Assembly (NCBI GenBank): GCA_949152475.1
Contig: OX424560.1
Location: forward strand, 124,001-188,000
Direction: 5' to 3'
Length of the DNA: 64,000 nt
Origin: Terebella lapidaria
Taxonomy: Eukaryota; Annelida; Polychaeta; Terebellida; Terebellidae
Within the stretch, counting starts at the first letter, position 1. Each line of letters opens with the position of its first letter. Both the position numbers and the translations under genes were made by a program. The notes under the pieces are model-generated. The model saw only the letters and a program-made list of their open reading frames with translations. It had not been told where the DNA came from and searched no databases. Of the stretch, positions 52,927-64,000 are shown one piece after another.

Positions 52927-54062
52927 TTGAAACAACCAAAAAAGAACCAAAACTGATCATCAAAAGCAATGTTCCGTACCATTTTAAGTGGTCTGAGAAG
53001 CGTAATATTATACCAAATGTACGGAAAGCGGTCGAAAATTGTACGCTAGATGTCATATTCACAGTTTGTTAAAATCGGTATGAATTAGGACCATGAAAAT
53101 AATTGTGATAATATTATCATGTTTACGCGTTCTTGTGAGCACCGATTCAGTGCAGAGAATTATGGACACGCGTTCTTGCAGAATGTTATTTTGTGGAGAG
53201 TGTCCGGTCACAAGTCGCCTATGAGGTCGCATATAGTCAATGCAATCACGTTAACGGACAGGTCCTCGTCTACAGAATATATTTTGTTCTGTAATGTGTC
53301 CCATGAAACTCCATACGTCTTTGAGTGCAGCTTGGTCCGTCCACTCTGTGCACACAACTGTGGTACTCTCACTTTTACCAGGTGTTCTGGGTGATGCAAT
53401 GCTCTAATACTAAAAACGCGTGATGTGACTTGTAGTCACAATATCAACAGGTTATTTGAGCTTCCATTGTGATCTTGTACGCGTTCCTGAACTGTTAATG
53501 AGACTTTTCAAAACTATGCACCACGATAACCATCACGTGCAACTTTAGTGCATTATAACACACTAATATTTAATGACACGTTCATTCGTGTACTATTCCA
53601 TTCTAGAGGTTTTAAATTAGGAAAAAAAACATGAAATGATTAAATTGGTGATTTTCTACAAATTTAAGGAAAACGAATTTCATGCACCGAATGGTGGTAC
53701 ATTACTTCAGCTCCTTGTGGGTCAATGATGCATCGACTAGTGGGTCACATCTGCATTCTACATCTCATATGGGACTCGGCAAACCACAAAAACAAATCGA
53801 TTTTGTCAAATTCAGAGAGTCACCCCCCCCCCCCCCCCATGGTTCTATCGTGTGCTTACGATAAAGTGTTGAATCACGCATCTAATGTCAAATTTAATGC
53901 ATGACACAATCAAGTATAATGGAGCAATTGATACGTTTGGCTGTGAGATGGGTGATAAATGGGGAATGTTTACATTGTGCTCGCTCTGCATCAAAAAATA
54001 TCTGCTGTCATGTTGTTTAATCGCCGCTGGTAATCAAATTTGAGTATATTGAACGTAACTAC
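52927..54062. other. No gene or repeat recognised
   Basis: AT-rich sequence with a C run at about 53822-53838. Overlapping short frames on both strands near 53120-53400 have no recognised domain or splice support. Confidence 0.4.
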
Positions 54063-55595
54063 AGTATTCTAGTTCTCCAAATTTAGTATGCATTTGCATC
54101 ACCAAACTCAACAGCCTCTAGGTGCAAGCGTTTAAACTTCAGCGGCAAGATCATCATTAGTTCTTCCATGAACGACTCTCAATATGCTCATAATGCAACC
54201 ATAAGTTCTATCTACAAGTATTTCGTCAGAAGAAGCAAAATTGGGCATTTTTTTCCCCAAAAATGGCTGTTTTGACCTTGGTCATTGAAGGTCAAATTCA
54301 AGGTCACAACACAAATCGCCATATATGACTTCCTATTTGAAAGTGCCAATATCTAAGCTCCATCTTCAGGCGTTCTATGAGTACAGTGGTGGCAGCTCCC
54401 ATTATGAGGAAAAAAGTGGCAAAAATTTTGTCCAAATTTTTTTCAAAAGGTGATTTTTTTTTTTACTAGAAATGGCCCAAAATGGATAGTAATGCGATTT
54501 GGGGCAAAAAAAATTTTTTTTTTTCTTTATCGACCCGTCAAAAAATCAAAATGACCACCACGCACAGACCGACGATTTAAGGGCAACAAAACTCATACAC
54601 ATCATAGAGGTGTGTGAGGGGAGTCTTATGCATAAATTAGAAAAAAATATATTAGACAGATATTGAGAAATTGGCCATCTTTCGTCGAAAACGGCCGCCT
54701 TTTTGAAAGAAAAATGCGAAAATGAAAGAACTGAAAAAAAAACCTTCCTGGAACTTTTTTGGGTATTTTTCTGCAATATTTTACTTTAAAGATTAAAATG
54801 TGGACGGACGACGGACGCAAAGCCACGGCAATTCATAGTTCCGACAACATAGCAACAGGCCACGCTCCATTGGCAATCGCGGGAGAAGTCCCACAAAATA
54901 CCACAGTTCTGTCTCCTGGGCTGGTTTGTTTGTGGGACCCGATACGCATCACTGCGTCGTGGAGCAATATTTTACAGTTTTTAATTGGTTAATAAATATG
55001 GAAGTGTAAATATTCATGTATCATCGGAACTATCCAATCGGACCAAAAGTTCGGTAACCTAAAAAAAAAAAACTTCCAAAAAATATCATAGGCCTAACGT
55101 TCAAAACATTTATCTGTGAATAATGATATTCATACATTTATGGTTCCATTATGATATTCAAATATTTACGGGTAATATTATGATATTCAGATATTTATTG
55201 ATGCATCGCATTGTGATATTCATAACATTTATGGGTAGGCCGTAGCATAAATATTCATAACATTAAAGCTGTGTTTACTGATTAATAATACCCTGTGACC
55301 TGTCCCTGCAGACCAGTGCAGTGCCAAAGGTGGGCAAAATAGCCCTTGAGTTCTGTAAAGCTAGAATCTAGATAGGCCTAGACGTCTACATTAGTCATTA
55401 GTGATTAGACTACAGTTGTAGCCTGTAGACGCCTAGCTCATAAAGTGACCAGTAGCACAGTGCGCTATCAGTTTGAAGATTTGGTCACTGGAGGTGGTGC
55501 GATTCTGCAAATTTCACGGAAAACAGGCCAGGTAAATTTTAGGCTGTTGAGTTTGGTGATGCAAATGCACACTAAATTTGAAGAACTAGAATACT
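54063..55595. mobile_element. Non-autonomous DNA element with 55-bp terminal inverted repeats
   Basis: The left end (54063-54117: AGTATTCTAGTTCTCCAAAT, TGCATTTGCATCACCAAACT, CAACAGCCT) and the right end (55541-55595) are inverted copies with two mismatches over 55 bp. The interior holds a partial 134-bp-repeat element. No transposase. Confidence 0.88.
54240..55060. mobile_element. 134-bp-repeat element E, partial, inside a TIR element
   Basis: One degenerate unit (TTGACCTTGGTCATTGAAGG, TCAAATTCAAGGTCA) followed by the family right end (AAAACGGCCGCC, GGACGGACGACGGACGC) and terminal TTCGGTAACCT at 55060. About 200 bp of other sequence interrupts the right end after 54838. Confidence 0.75.
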
Positions 55596-57609
55596 AATGT
55601 AAAGTTCGGCAGGCGCCCGCTACAGGGCGTCCGGCACTACTCTACGGAATACTACAACCAGGTACAGTCAGCCCGGAACGAATCCGGCCGTCATACACTA
55701 CGACATAACACATGCATCTCACCAACTCCTTAACTACAACATGCATATTACACAGTTGTGGTAATGTAGCCGTATGTAGAGCCCGAGGTGCCATGGGAGC
55801 GGCACCACGGAACCCGTACACGTGGGCATGTTGCTGGCCGGCCTCGCCGAAGGCACTGTCACAGAGATTGAACTCTGAGCCAGCCCGACGGTCTGCCAGA
55901 GCCTGTGTCACACCACCCCGGGTGGAGAAGAGACTGGCGATCCACAGGGCTTGCGCCCCTGAGTCAGCAACTGTCTCTACCCCAGCCCGGGCCCCCAATG
56001 GAAATCGTCCCCAGGGCCCGCGTGGGCCTTACCCAAGACACAGGGACGTAAAGCTCATGGCGAGCCTCTCGTCCTGCTTCTCGGCTTGCTCTGGGACAAT
56101 CTCACAGACCAAGCAAAATGCTCGCGTATATATCGAGCCAAGAGACGGGGGGAGAGACTAGGTCAAACCATTGTCATAGTTTACTGGGCGTGATCAAGTA
56201 CAGTGCGTTGCTAGGCAGCGCACGCTCCAAACTCGAGCGGTCTAAAAAAAAGGCCGTAATACTTGCTAGTGTTTTGCAAAGACTCCTGCCGCGATCTTTG
56301 GGCCAAAATCGCCACATTACCCCCTTCTTACAATGTTGGTCCCCAACATGTTCCGCCCGCGCCAAAAACTGCTGAAAACCCGACGAAGGCTTCGCATGGC
56401 GGGGTCCTGAAGAAGGCAAGATGGCAACACCCGGAAGTCACGGCGTAAAAAGCTAGGACCTTAAGGGTCTCTTTTGGAAGAATGGGGAACAACCCCCGGA
56501 CTTATGGAGTAAACGATAACGCGCTTTACAATTTCGAATAAACCCTACTAAACAAGCTAAAATTTTGCCCGAGGTGGTCCAAAAAGGTGTGGTGACCTTG
56601 GAAGGTCATCCGCCGAAAGGGACGGTGTGTCGAGTCTTTGGAATATCTTTAAGGTTAACCTTTAAATTTGGAAATTTGGTAAAACGACACACCGAGTGAT
56701 CAAAAGTGATAGTACCTCTAGAAAGGGTTGCCGGCCGCCCTGCCGGCCGGCGCCTCAGACCCGCCAGGCGAGTCTGAGGTAGGGCGGAGCCGCGGGAAGC
56801 AGCTCCGGTCAGTCCGCACAGATATACATACATCTGACAGACATACATACACATGCGGACAGCTGTCGCAGACAGCTATCATCGCCAACGCAGCAAGCCG
56901 CGCTGACTGCCAGTATCGGTATACTGCTACCTGGGCAGGCCAGTGTAGAGACGCGCAGACAGACGGACATCCACAAATGAATGTAGATACCCGAAAACCA
57001 CACACCTGAACACGGCCCGCACGGGGAATTCACCACTGGCATAAACTCTCGCATCTCAAACGCCGGCCACGCGGACCCCTCGGGATCCAGCGCCGCAGCA
57101 GCGGACGAAATGCGAGTGGCACAAAATAAATGCGCCAAACATCTGGAGATTTATAAAAATAAATCCGGGTACGACATTTTTACATATATATACATGCAAC
57201 AAATGTTGACAGCGATTCTACGCGCGCAGCAGTGCAAATAACATACAGTAATTAAAATTAGTCATTAGCTTATGCTGCCGCTCTGGCGGACAAGGAACTA
57301 AAATTAATCACCTCCGCAAGGTAGAAATTGGCTTAAAATTGACAGTAACCACTAACTTGTGGCTGGTACGAATATGTCAGACGAAAACAACAATAAATTG
57401 TCATTCTCCAGTCTTTTCGAATATGCACGTCACACCGTCACTGTCAAAATTAACGCAATTCCTTACACCCCATCTATTGCACCGGAAAGGAAAATGAGCA
57501 AGAACAGAATTCTCCAGAGACATGCCGCATACTTGTGGTTTAAATAATCCACTCAGTAAATAAAAACATGAGATGGATAAATAAACAAAATTAGCCCAAT
57601 GGGCTAGAA
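55596..57609. other. GC-rich stretch of unknown nature
   Basis: From about 55600 to 57130 the sequence is GC-rich and CpG-bearing, unlike its surroundings. It contains compact inverted repeats: ACGGTGTGTCG (56622) against CGACACACCG (56685) with AAGGTTAACCTT at the centre, CGGCCG-rich repeats near 56730-56750, and CCTCAGAC/GTCTGAGG near 56752-56778. Open frames here lack recognisable domains. It could be a CpG-rich promoter or a GC-rich transposon; I cannot decide. Confidence 0.35.
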
Positions 57610-59865
57610 AGGTTACCGGAGAAATATACAGAGTTAAGCCGAGAAAGTTGAAGGTCAAATTCAAGGTGACCACTGAAATCGCCATATCTCTAACCTTGAA
57701 AATGGGATCAAAGGTTAAATTCTAGATCACCAAACTATTCAGCATACATCATTTCCTATATGTTCACTATGGACCCCTAAGCTGTAAATTTGATAATAAG
57801 CGAGATATAAGCCATTTTGTAATCTGACTTTGAAAATAAAATGACTGACCTTGAAATTTAGGTCAAAGGTCAAATTCAATATCATTAAAATATTCAGAAT
57901 ATATCATTTCCTATATGTTCACAATTGATTCCTAAGCTGTAAAGTCGATAATAAGCGAGATATTAGCCATTTTGTCCTGTTGACCTCGAAAATGAGGTCA
58001 AAAGTCAAATTCAAGGTCACTAGAATATTCAGCATATATCATTTCCTATATGTTCACAATTGATTTCTAAGCTGTGAAGGCGCTAATAAGCAAGATATTG
58101 GCCATTTTGTCCTTTGTCCTTGAAAATGAGGTCAAAGGTCAAATTCAAAGTAATGAGAATATTCAGCATATATCATTTCCTATATGTTCACAATTGATTC
58201 CTAAGCTGTAAAGTCGATAATAAGCGAGATATTAGCCATTTTGTCATGTGACCTTGAAAATGAGGTCAAAGGTCAAATTCAAGGTCATGAGAATTTTCAG
58301 CATATATAATTTCCTATATGTTCACAATTGATTCCTAATCTGTAAAGTCGCTAATAAGTAAGATATTGGCCGTTTTGTCCTGTGACCTTGAAAATGAGGT
58401 CAAAGGTCAAATTCAAGGTCACGAGAATTTTCAGCGTATATCATTTCCTATATGTTCACAATCGATTCCTAAGCTGTAAAGTCGCTAATAAGCAAGATAT
58501 TGGCCATTTTGTCCTGTGACCTTGAAATTGAGGTCAAAGCTCAAATTCAAGGCCACGAGAATATTCAGCATATATCATTTCCTATATGTTCACAATTGAT
58601 TCCTAAGCTGTAAAGTCGATAATAAGCGAGATATTAGCAATTTTGTCCTGCGACCTTGGAAATGAGGTCAAAGGTCAAATTCAAGGTCATCAGAATATTC
58701 AGCATATATCATTTCCTATATGTTCACAATTGATTCCTAAACTGTAAAGTCGATAATAAGCGAGATATTAGCCATTTTGTCATGTGACCTTAAAAATGAG
58801 GTCAAAGGTCAAATTCAAGGTCACAAGAATATTCAGCATATATCATTTCTTATATGTTCACAACTGATTCCTAAGCTGTAAAGTCGATAATAAACGAGAT
58901 ATTAGCCATTTTGTCCTGTGACCTTGAAAATGAGGTCAAAAGTCAAATTCAAGGTCACGAGAATATTCAGCATATATCATTTCCTATATGTCCACAATTT
59001 ATTCCTAGTCTCTAATTTCAATATTAAGTGAGATATTAGGCTTAATGTGTGCCATTATAAAGCATAGGAAAATTTAACATGGGAAAGTCCCATTTGGGCC
59101 GAGTTTGGGCCCAAAATGGCCCACTTCAAGCGATTCAAGCGCAACGAAATTTATACATGTCACAGGGGTACATATGAGGAGTGTTTTTTCATAATAAGAA
59201 AAAAAAGTTACTGAACAGATTTTGAGAAAACGACCGTCGAAGTCCAAAATTGGCCATTTTTCGACGAAAACGGCCACTCTGACCTTGAAACCAAGGTCAG
59301 AGGTCAAATTCAAGGTCACGACAATATTCAGCATATATCATTTCCTATATGTCCACAATTGATTTCTAGTCTCTAATCTCAATATTAAGTGAGATATTAG
59401 GCTTTAATGTGTCCCATTATAAAGCATAGAAGAATTTAACATGGGAAAGTCCCATTTGGGCCGAATTTGGGCCCAAAATGGCCCACTTCGAGGGATTCAA
59501 GCGCAACGAAATTTATACATGTCACAGGGGTACATATGAGGAGTGTTATGCATCAATAAAAAAAAAAGTTACTGAACAGATTTTGAGAAAATGGCCGCCA
59601 AAATCCAAAATTGACCGTTTTTCGACGGAAACGGCTGCCATTTTGAAAAAAATGCGAAAATCAGAAAACGAAAAAATACCTCCCTCTCGAAATATTTTTA
59701 GGCATTTTTGTGCAAAATTTCAGAAAAATTCGATCGTAAACTTTAAAGATAAAATTGTTGACGGACGACGACGACGACGACGACAGACGACGACGGACGA
59801 CGGACGACGACGACGCCGGACGCATCGCCATGCCAATAGGTTACGGACCATATGTCCGGTAACCT
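57610..59865. mobile_element. 134-bp-repeat element B, complete (about 2.26 kb)
   Basis: Opens with AGGTTACCGGA (57610-57620) just after the palindrome TTAGCCCAATGGGCTA and closes with GTCCGGTAACCT (59854-59865). It contains about ten 134-bp units. It then has the right-end block twice: 59040-59275, one more unit, then 59380-59865 with a GACGACGACG microsatellite. Reading frames in the right end are repeat-derived. Confidence 0.9.
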
Positions 59866-60228
59866 AAAAACACTCCCCATAGCCGCTGGTACGCTTACAA
59901 GGCGATCGAGCAAGCCCATGACAGGCGGACAGACAATTGGGCGCCAGCAACCCCAACGTACAGCCCGGCCGCGGAGCAAGCCCGGTCAAACCCAGAGCCC
60001 AAACAAACGACTACCGGAGCGCGGAACCAATAGATTAGACGCGAGGCCGGCATGGGCCATAACCTCAATGGTTAGGGGGCAAACCCTTCATGCCGGCGCC
60101 CAATCTAGAGGATCCCAAACATGATGAAATCAATAGCCGGCGCTCGTCCAGAACTGCCTTCGAACAGAGTCCAGATCCAGACAAGTACCATACAAAGCAT
60201 ATTGACCTTATCCAATGTTAATGACAGT
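59866..60228. other. GC-rich spacer between repeat elements
   Basis: About 360 bp of GC-rich sequence between elements B and C with no recognised domain, splice site pair or RNA gene. Confidence 0.4.
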
Positions 60229-62549
60229 GATTAAAAATTAGCCCAAGGGCTAAGAAAGGTTACCGGACAATATATATTTTAGATATTAGTATTTTGTCCC
60301 ATGACCTTGAAAATAAGGTCATTGGTCAATTCAAGGACATGATAATATTCGGCATATGTCATTTCTAGTATGTCCACAGTTGATTGCTAAGCTGTAAAGT
60401 CAATAATAAGCGAGATATTAGCCATTTGTCCTGTGACCTTGAAAATGAGGTCAAAGGTCGAATTCAAGGTCATAGCAATAGTCAGCATATATCATTTCCT
60501 AAATGTACATAATTGATTCCTAAGCTGTAAAGTCAATAATAAGCGAGCTATTAGCCATTTTGTTCTCTGACCTTGAAAACTAGGTCAAAGGTGAAGTTCA
60601 AGGTTATGACAATGTTCAGAATATATCATTTTCTATATGCCCACAATTGATTGCTAAGCTGTAAGTCGATGAAAAGCTAGATATTAGCCATTTTGTCCTG
60701 TGATCCTGAAAATCGGGTCAAAGGTCAAATTTAATGTCATGGCAATAATCTGCATATATCATTTCCTATATGTCCACAATTGATTCCTAAGCTGTAAAGT
60801 CAATAATAACCGTGATATTAGCCATTTTGTGCTCTGACCTTGAAACTGAGGTCAGAGGTCAAATTCAAGGTTACGATAATATTCAGCATATATCATCTCC
60901 TATATGACCACATTTGATCCCTAAGCTGTGAAATTGATAATATGTGAAATATTAGCCATTTTGTCCTGTGACCTTGAAAATGAGGTCAAAGGTCAAAATC
61001 AGCGTCATCAGAATATTTGGCATATATCATTTCCTGTATGTCAACAATTGATTCCTAAGCTGTAAATTCAATAATAAGCGCGATATTAGACAGTTTGTAC
61101 TCTGACCTTGAAACCGAGGTCAGAGGTCGAATTCAAGGTCACGAGATATTCAGGGTATATCCATTCCTTTATGTCCACAATTGATCCCTAAGCTGTAAAA
61201 TCGATAATAAGTGAGATATTAGCCATTTTGTTCTGTGACCTTGAAAATGAGGTCAAAGGTCAAATTCAAGGTCATCAGAATATTCGGCATATATCATTTC
61301 CTATATGTCCACAATTGATTCTCAAGGTGTAAAGTCGATAATAAGCGAGATATTAGACATTTTGTGCTCTGACCGTGAACCCGAGGTCAGAGGTCAAACT
61401 CAAGGTCACGAGAATAATCAGCATATATTATTTCCTTTATGTCCACAATTGATCTCTAAGCTGTAAAATCGATAATAAGTGAGATATTAGCCATTTTGTT
61501 CTGTGACTTTGAAAATGAGGTCAAAGGTTAAATTCAAGGTCATCGGAATATTCAGCATATATCATTTCCTATATGTCCACAATTGATTTCTAAGCTGTAA
61601 AGTCGATAATAAGCGAGATATTAGCCATTTTGTGCTCTGACCTTGAAACCGAGGTCAGAGGTCAACCTCACGGTCACAAGAATATTCGGCATATATCATT
61701 TCCTATATGTCCACAATTGATTCCTGGGCTCTAATCTCAATATTAAGTGAGATATTAGGCTTAATCTGTCCCATTATGAAGCATAGGAGAATTTAACATG
61801 GGAAAGTCCCATTTGGACCGTGTTTGGGCCCAAAATGGCCCACTTTGAGCAATTCAAGGGCAACGAAATTTACACATGTCACAGAGGTACATTTGAGGAG
61901 TGTTATGCATCAATAAGAAAAAAAGTTACTGAACAGATTTTGAGTAAACGACCGTCAAACTCCAAAATTGGCCATTTTTCGACTTAAATGGCCGCTCTGA
62001 CCTTGAAACCGAGGTCAGAGGTCAAATTCAAGGTCACAAGAATAGTCAGCATATATCATTTCCTATATGTCCACAATTGATTCCTAGTCTCTAATCTCGA
62101 TATTAAGTGAGATATTAGGCTTAATGTGTCCTATTATAAAGCATAGGAGAATTTAACATGGGAAAGTCCCATTTGGGCCGAGTTTGGGCCCAAAATGGCC
62201 CACTTCGAGCATTTCAAGGGCAACGAAATTTATACACATCGTAGGAGTACATATGAAGAGTGTTATGCATCAGTAAGAAAAAAAGTTATTGAACAGATTT
62301 TGAGAGAATGGCCGCCAAAGTCCAAAATCAGGCATTTTTCCTCAAAAATGGCCGCCATTTTGAAAAAAATGCGGAAATCAGAAAACTTAAAAAAACCTTT
62401 CCTGGAAATATTTTTTGGTATTTTTGTGCAAAATTTCAGAAAGATTTGACCATATCCTTTAAAGATAAAATGTGAACGGACGGACGACGGACGACGGACG
62501 CAACGCCATGCCAATAGGTTATCGGACCATAGGTCCTGTAACCTAAAAA
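60229..62549. mobile_element. 134-bp-repeat element C, complete (about 2.3 kb)
   Basis: Opens with TTAGCCCAAGGGCTAAGAA and AGGTTACCGGAC (60257-60268) and closes with GTCCTGTAACCT (62533-62544). About eleven or twelve 134-bp units; some are of a subtype with AGGTCAGAGGTCA in place of AGGTCAAAGGTCA, alternating with the standard type in the second half. As in B, a partial right end (61790-61995) precedes one more unit and the final right end. Confidence 0.9.
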
Positions 62550-62811
62550 TGGAGCATGTACGAGGCTACTTTGATATGTGTCAGCATTGTAATAGTGGTA
62601 ATTTTGGCACCACATCACTAAGGAATATCGTCGGTAGTGAACCATGCACATGAAAATTCTGTGTGTTTGGATCAATACAATGGTTTCGCCATAATAAATA
62701 ACGTTATGACGTTATATTACCACTAAAATAGCACTAAAACAGCCCCATTACTATTTTCTGGTCTGGATTACTGTAAAGCCACAAATTATTCGCGGCCTTT
62801 TAATTTCGCAA

Positions 62812-64000
62812 ATCCAAAATTAGCCCAAGGGCTAGGAAAGGTTACCGGACAATATATATTTTAGATATTAGCTTTTTGTCCAGTGACCTTGAAAATAAAG
62901 TCACTGATAAATTCAAGGCCATGAATTTTCAACAAATATATCACTTCTAGTATGTCCACAATAAATTCCAAAGCTGTAAAGTCGATAATAAGTGAGACAT
63001 TAGCCATTCTGTGATGTGACCTTGAAAATGAGGTCAAAGTTCAAGTTCAAGGTCATGAAAATATTCAGTATATATCATTCCTCTATATTCGCAATTGATT
63101 CCTATGCTGTAAATGTAAGTATCAATCTATTACCACCAATACAATCAGATTTTGGTGATGCCATTAAGAAACGTAAAATACTACATTTTGCAATAGAAAC
63201 AAACAAAGCCCGACCAAATAGTTTATCCAAAGACACACTGGCGTCTTCAGGGGTAGACAATGTGTTAAATGTAGTTGTTTCTACTGTACACCAAATGGAA
63301 TTACTAGTATACAACTGCCCAACAACCTATGAAAATAATTTAGAAATCCGAATCTAACCCCATGGAATAGATACATGACAAGTACAAAAGTACCCAATCA
63401 CAAGCCCGAAGGCTACTGAGTTGATGGTATCCTCGGGGACAGATTTAACGTCCGCCAGCAGTGACACCGACTCAGTGGTATAAATGTAAGTATCAATCTA
63501 TTACCACCAATACAATCAAAATTTGATGATGCCAGTAATGAAACGTAAAATACAACATTTTGCAATAGAAACAAAGCCCGACCAAATAGTTTATCCAAAG
63601 ACACACTGGCTTCATCAGGGGCAGAAGTAAAGATGATAATAAGCGATATATTAGCCATTTTGTTCTCTGTCCTTGAAAATGAGATCAAAGGTCAAATTCT
63701 AGATCACCAAAATATTCAGCATACATCATTTCCTATATGTTCACTATGGATCCCTAAGCTGTAAATTTGATAATAAGCGAGATATAAGCCATTTTGTCAT
63801 ATTCTGACCTTGAAAATAAAATGACTAACCTTGAAATTTAGGTCAAGGGTCAAATTCAAGGTCACTAGAATATTCAGCATATATCATTTCCTATATATAG
63901 ATATAGGAATATTTCATATTTCCTATATGTTCACAATTGATTCCTAAGCTGCAAAGTCGCTAATAAGCAAGATATTGGCCATTTTGTCCTGTGACCTTGA
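62812..64000. mobile_element. 134-bp-repeat element D, running off the window
   Basis: Opens with TTAGCCCAAGGGCTAGGAA and AGGTTACCGGAC (62839-62850). Two units follow, then an interruption from about 63110 to 63630, then further units to the window end. The right terminus is outside the window. Confidence 0.85.
63111..63629. repeat. Insertion in element D with a 150-bp direct duplication
   Basis: GTAAGTATCAATCTATTACC, then GCCCGACCAAATAGTTTATC and CAAAGACACACTGGC occur at about 63115-63255 and again at 63487-63622, about 220 bp apart. The copies differ by substitutions and a 4-bp gap, so they are not read in one frame. Possibly a captured fragment of another gene; I do not recognise it. Confidence 0.7.

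Noticed and set aside
53119..53399. Overlapping short frames on both strands as a gene
   Set aside because: No recognised domain, no splice sites in phase with a neighbour, and length within chance expectation.
55642..56161. GC-rich open frames of 118-149 codons
   Set aside because: High GC content makes stops rare; no domain or conserved pattern could be seen on either strand.
59478..59867. 129-codon frame at the right end of element B
   Set aside because: It is made of the family right-end block and the GACGACG microsatellite and is not kept intact in elements A, C and E.
63016..63357. 113-codon plus frame at the end of the window as a gene
   Set aside because: It starts inside a 134-bp unit and its core is duplicated with a frame-breaking gap at 63487-63622, so it is repeat-associated.

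Overview
The window is eukaryotic: two genes with many short exons joined by GT-AG introns, several non-LTR retrotransposons, a tRNA-derived SINE, non-autonomous DNA elements and very large minisatellites. A receptor tyrosine phosphatase whose ectodomain combines an EGF-like module, a fucolectin module and fibronectin III modules suggests a marine invertebrate, most likely a lophotrochozoan such as a mollusc. That placement is an inference, because no species marker is present. No prokaryotic gene, CRISPR array, rRNA or functional tRNA gene was seen.

Layout. 1-14962 is one 44-bp minisatellite with higher-order duplications. 15552-24076 (minus) is a complete 24-exon receptor protein tyrosine phosphatase (1166 codons deduced, every exon junction in phase) with two cytoplasmic phosphatase domains. 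One of its introns holds a SINE with a clear target duplication and another holds a 63-bp minisatellite. 24077-26418 is a repeat-bearing intergenic gap. 26419-46209 (minus) is a chromatin-reader gene with a CW zinc finger, a PWWP domain (the ZCWPW1 pairing) and, unexpectedly, an ARID domain. A 10.3-kb intron of this gene is filled by nested transposons: a 134-bp-repeat element is split by one LINE, which was itself hit by a second LINE with an intact ORF2 and by a foldback element carrying an array of small hairpins, which in turn holds a third LINE. Another intron of the same gene is an array of about 80 copies of a 54-bp unit. The array starts exactly at an exon end, and each unit carries a splice-donor-like and a splice-acceptor-like site. 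46210-64000 has no gene I can support. It holds foldback and TIR elements, a 1.39-kb tandem duplication, a decayed LINE, a GC-rich stretch, and several copies of the 134-bp-repeat element.

The two genes lie in the same orientation. They have separate roles, one in cell-surface signalling and one in reading histone marks, and nothing suggests a joint function. The most unusual signals are: (1) the 54-bp array of phase-compatible splice-site pairs in the chromatin-reader gene; (2) dispersed 134-bp repeats loaded with nuclear-receptor DR1 (AGGTCAAAGGTCA) and extended half-site (TCAAGGTCA) motifs; (3) an array of hairpins with a constant TTCCCT loop and varying but complementary stems; and (4) the CW-PWWP-ARID domain combination.
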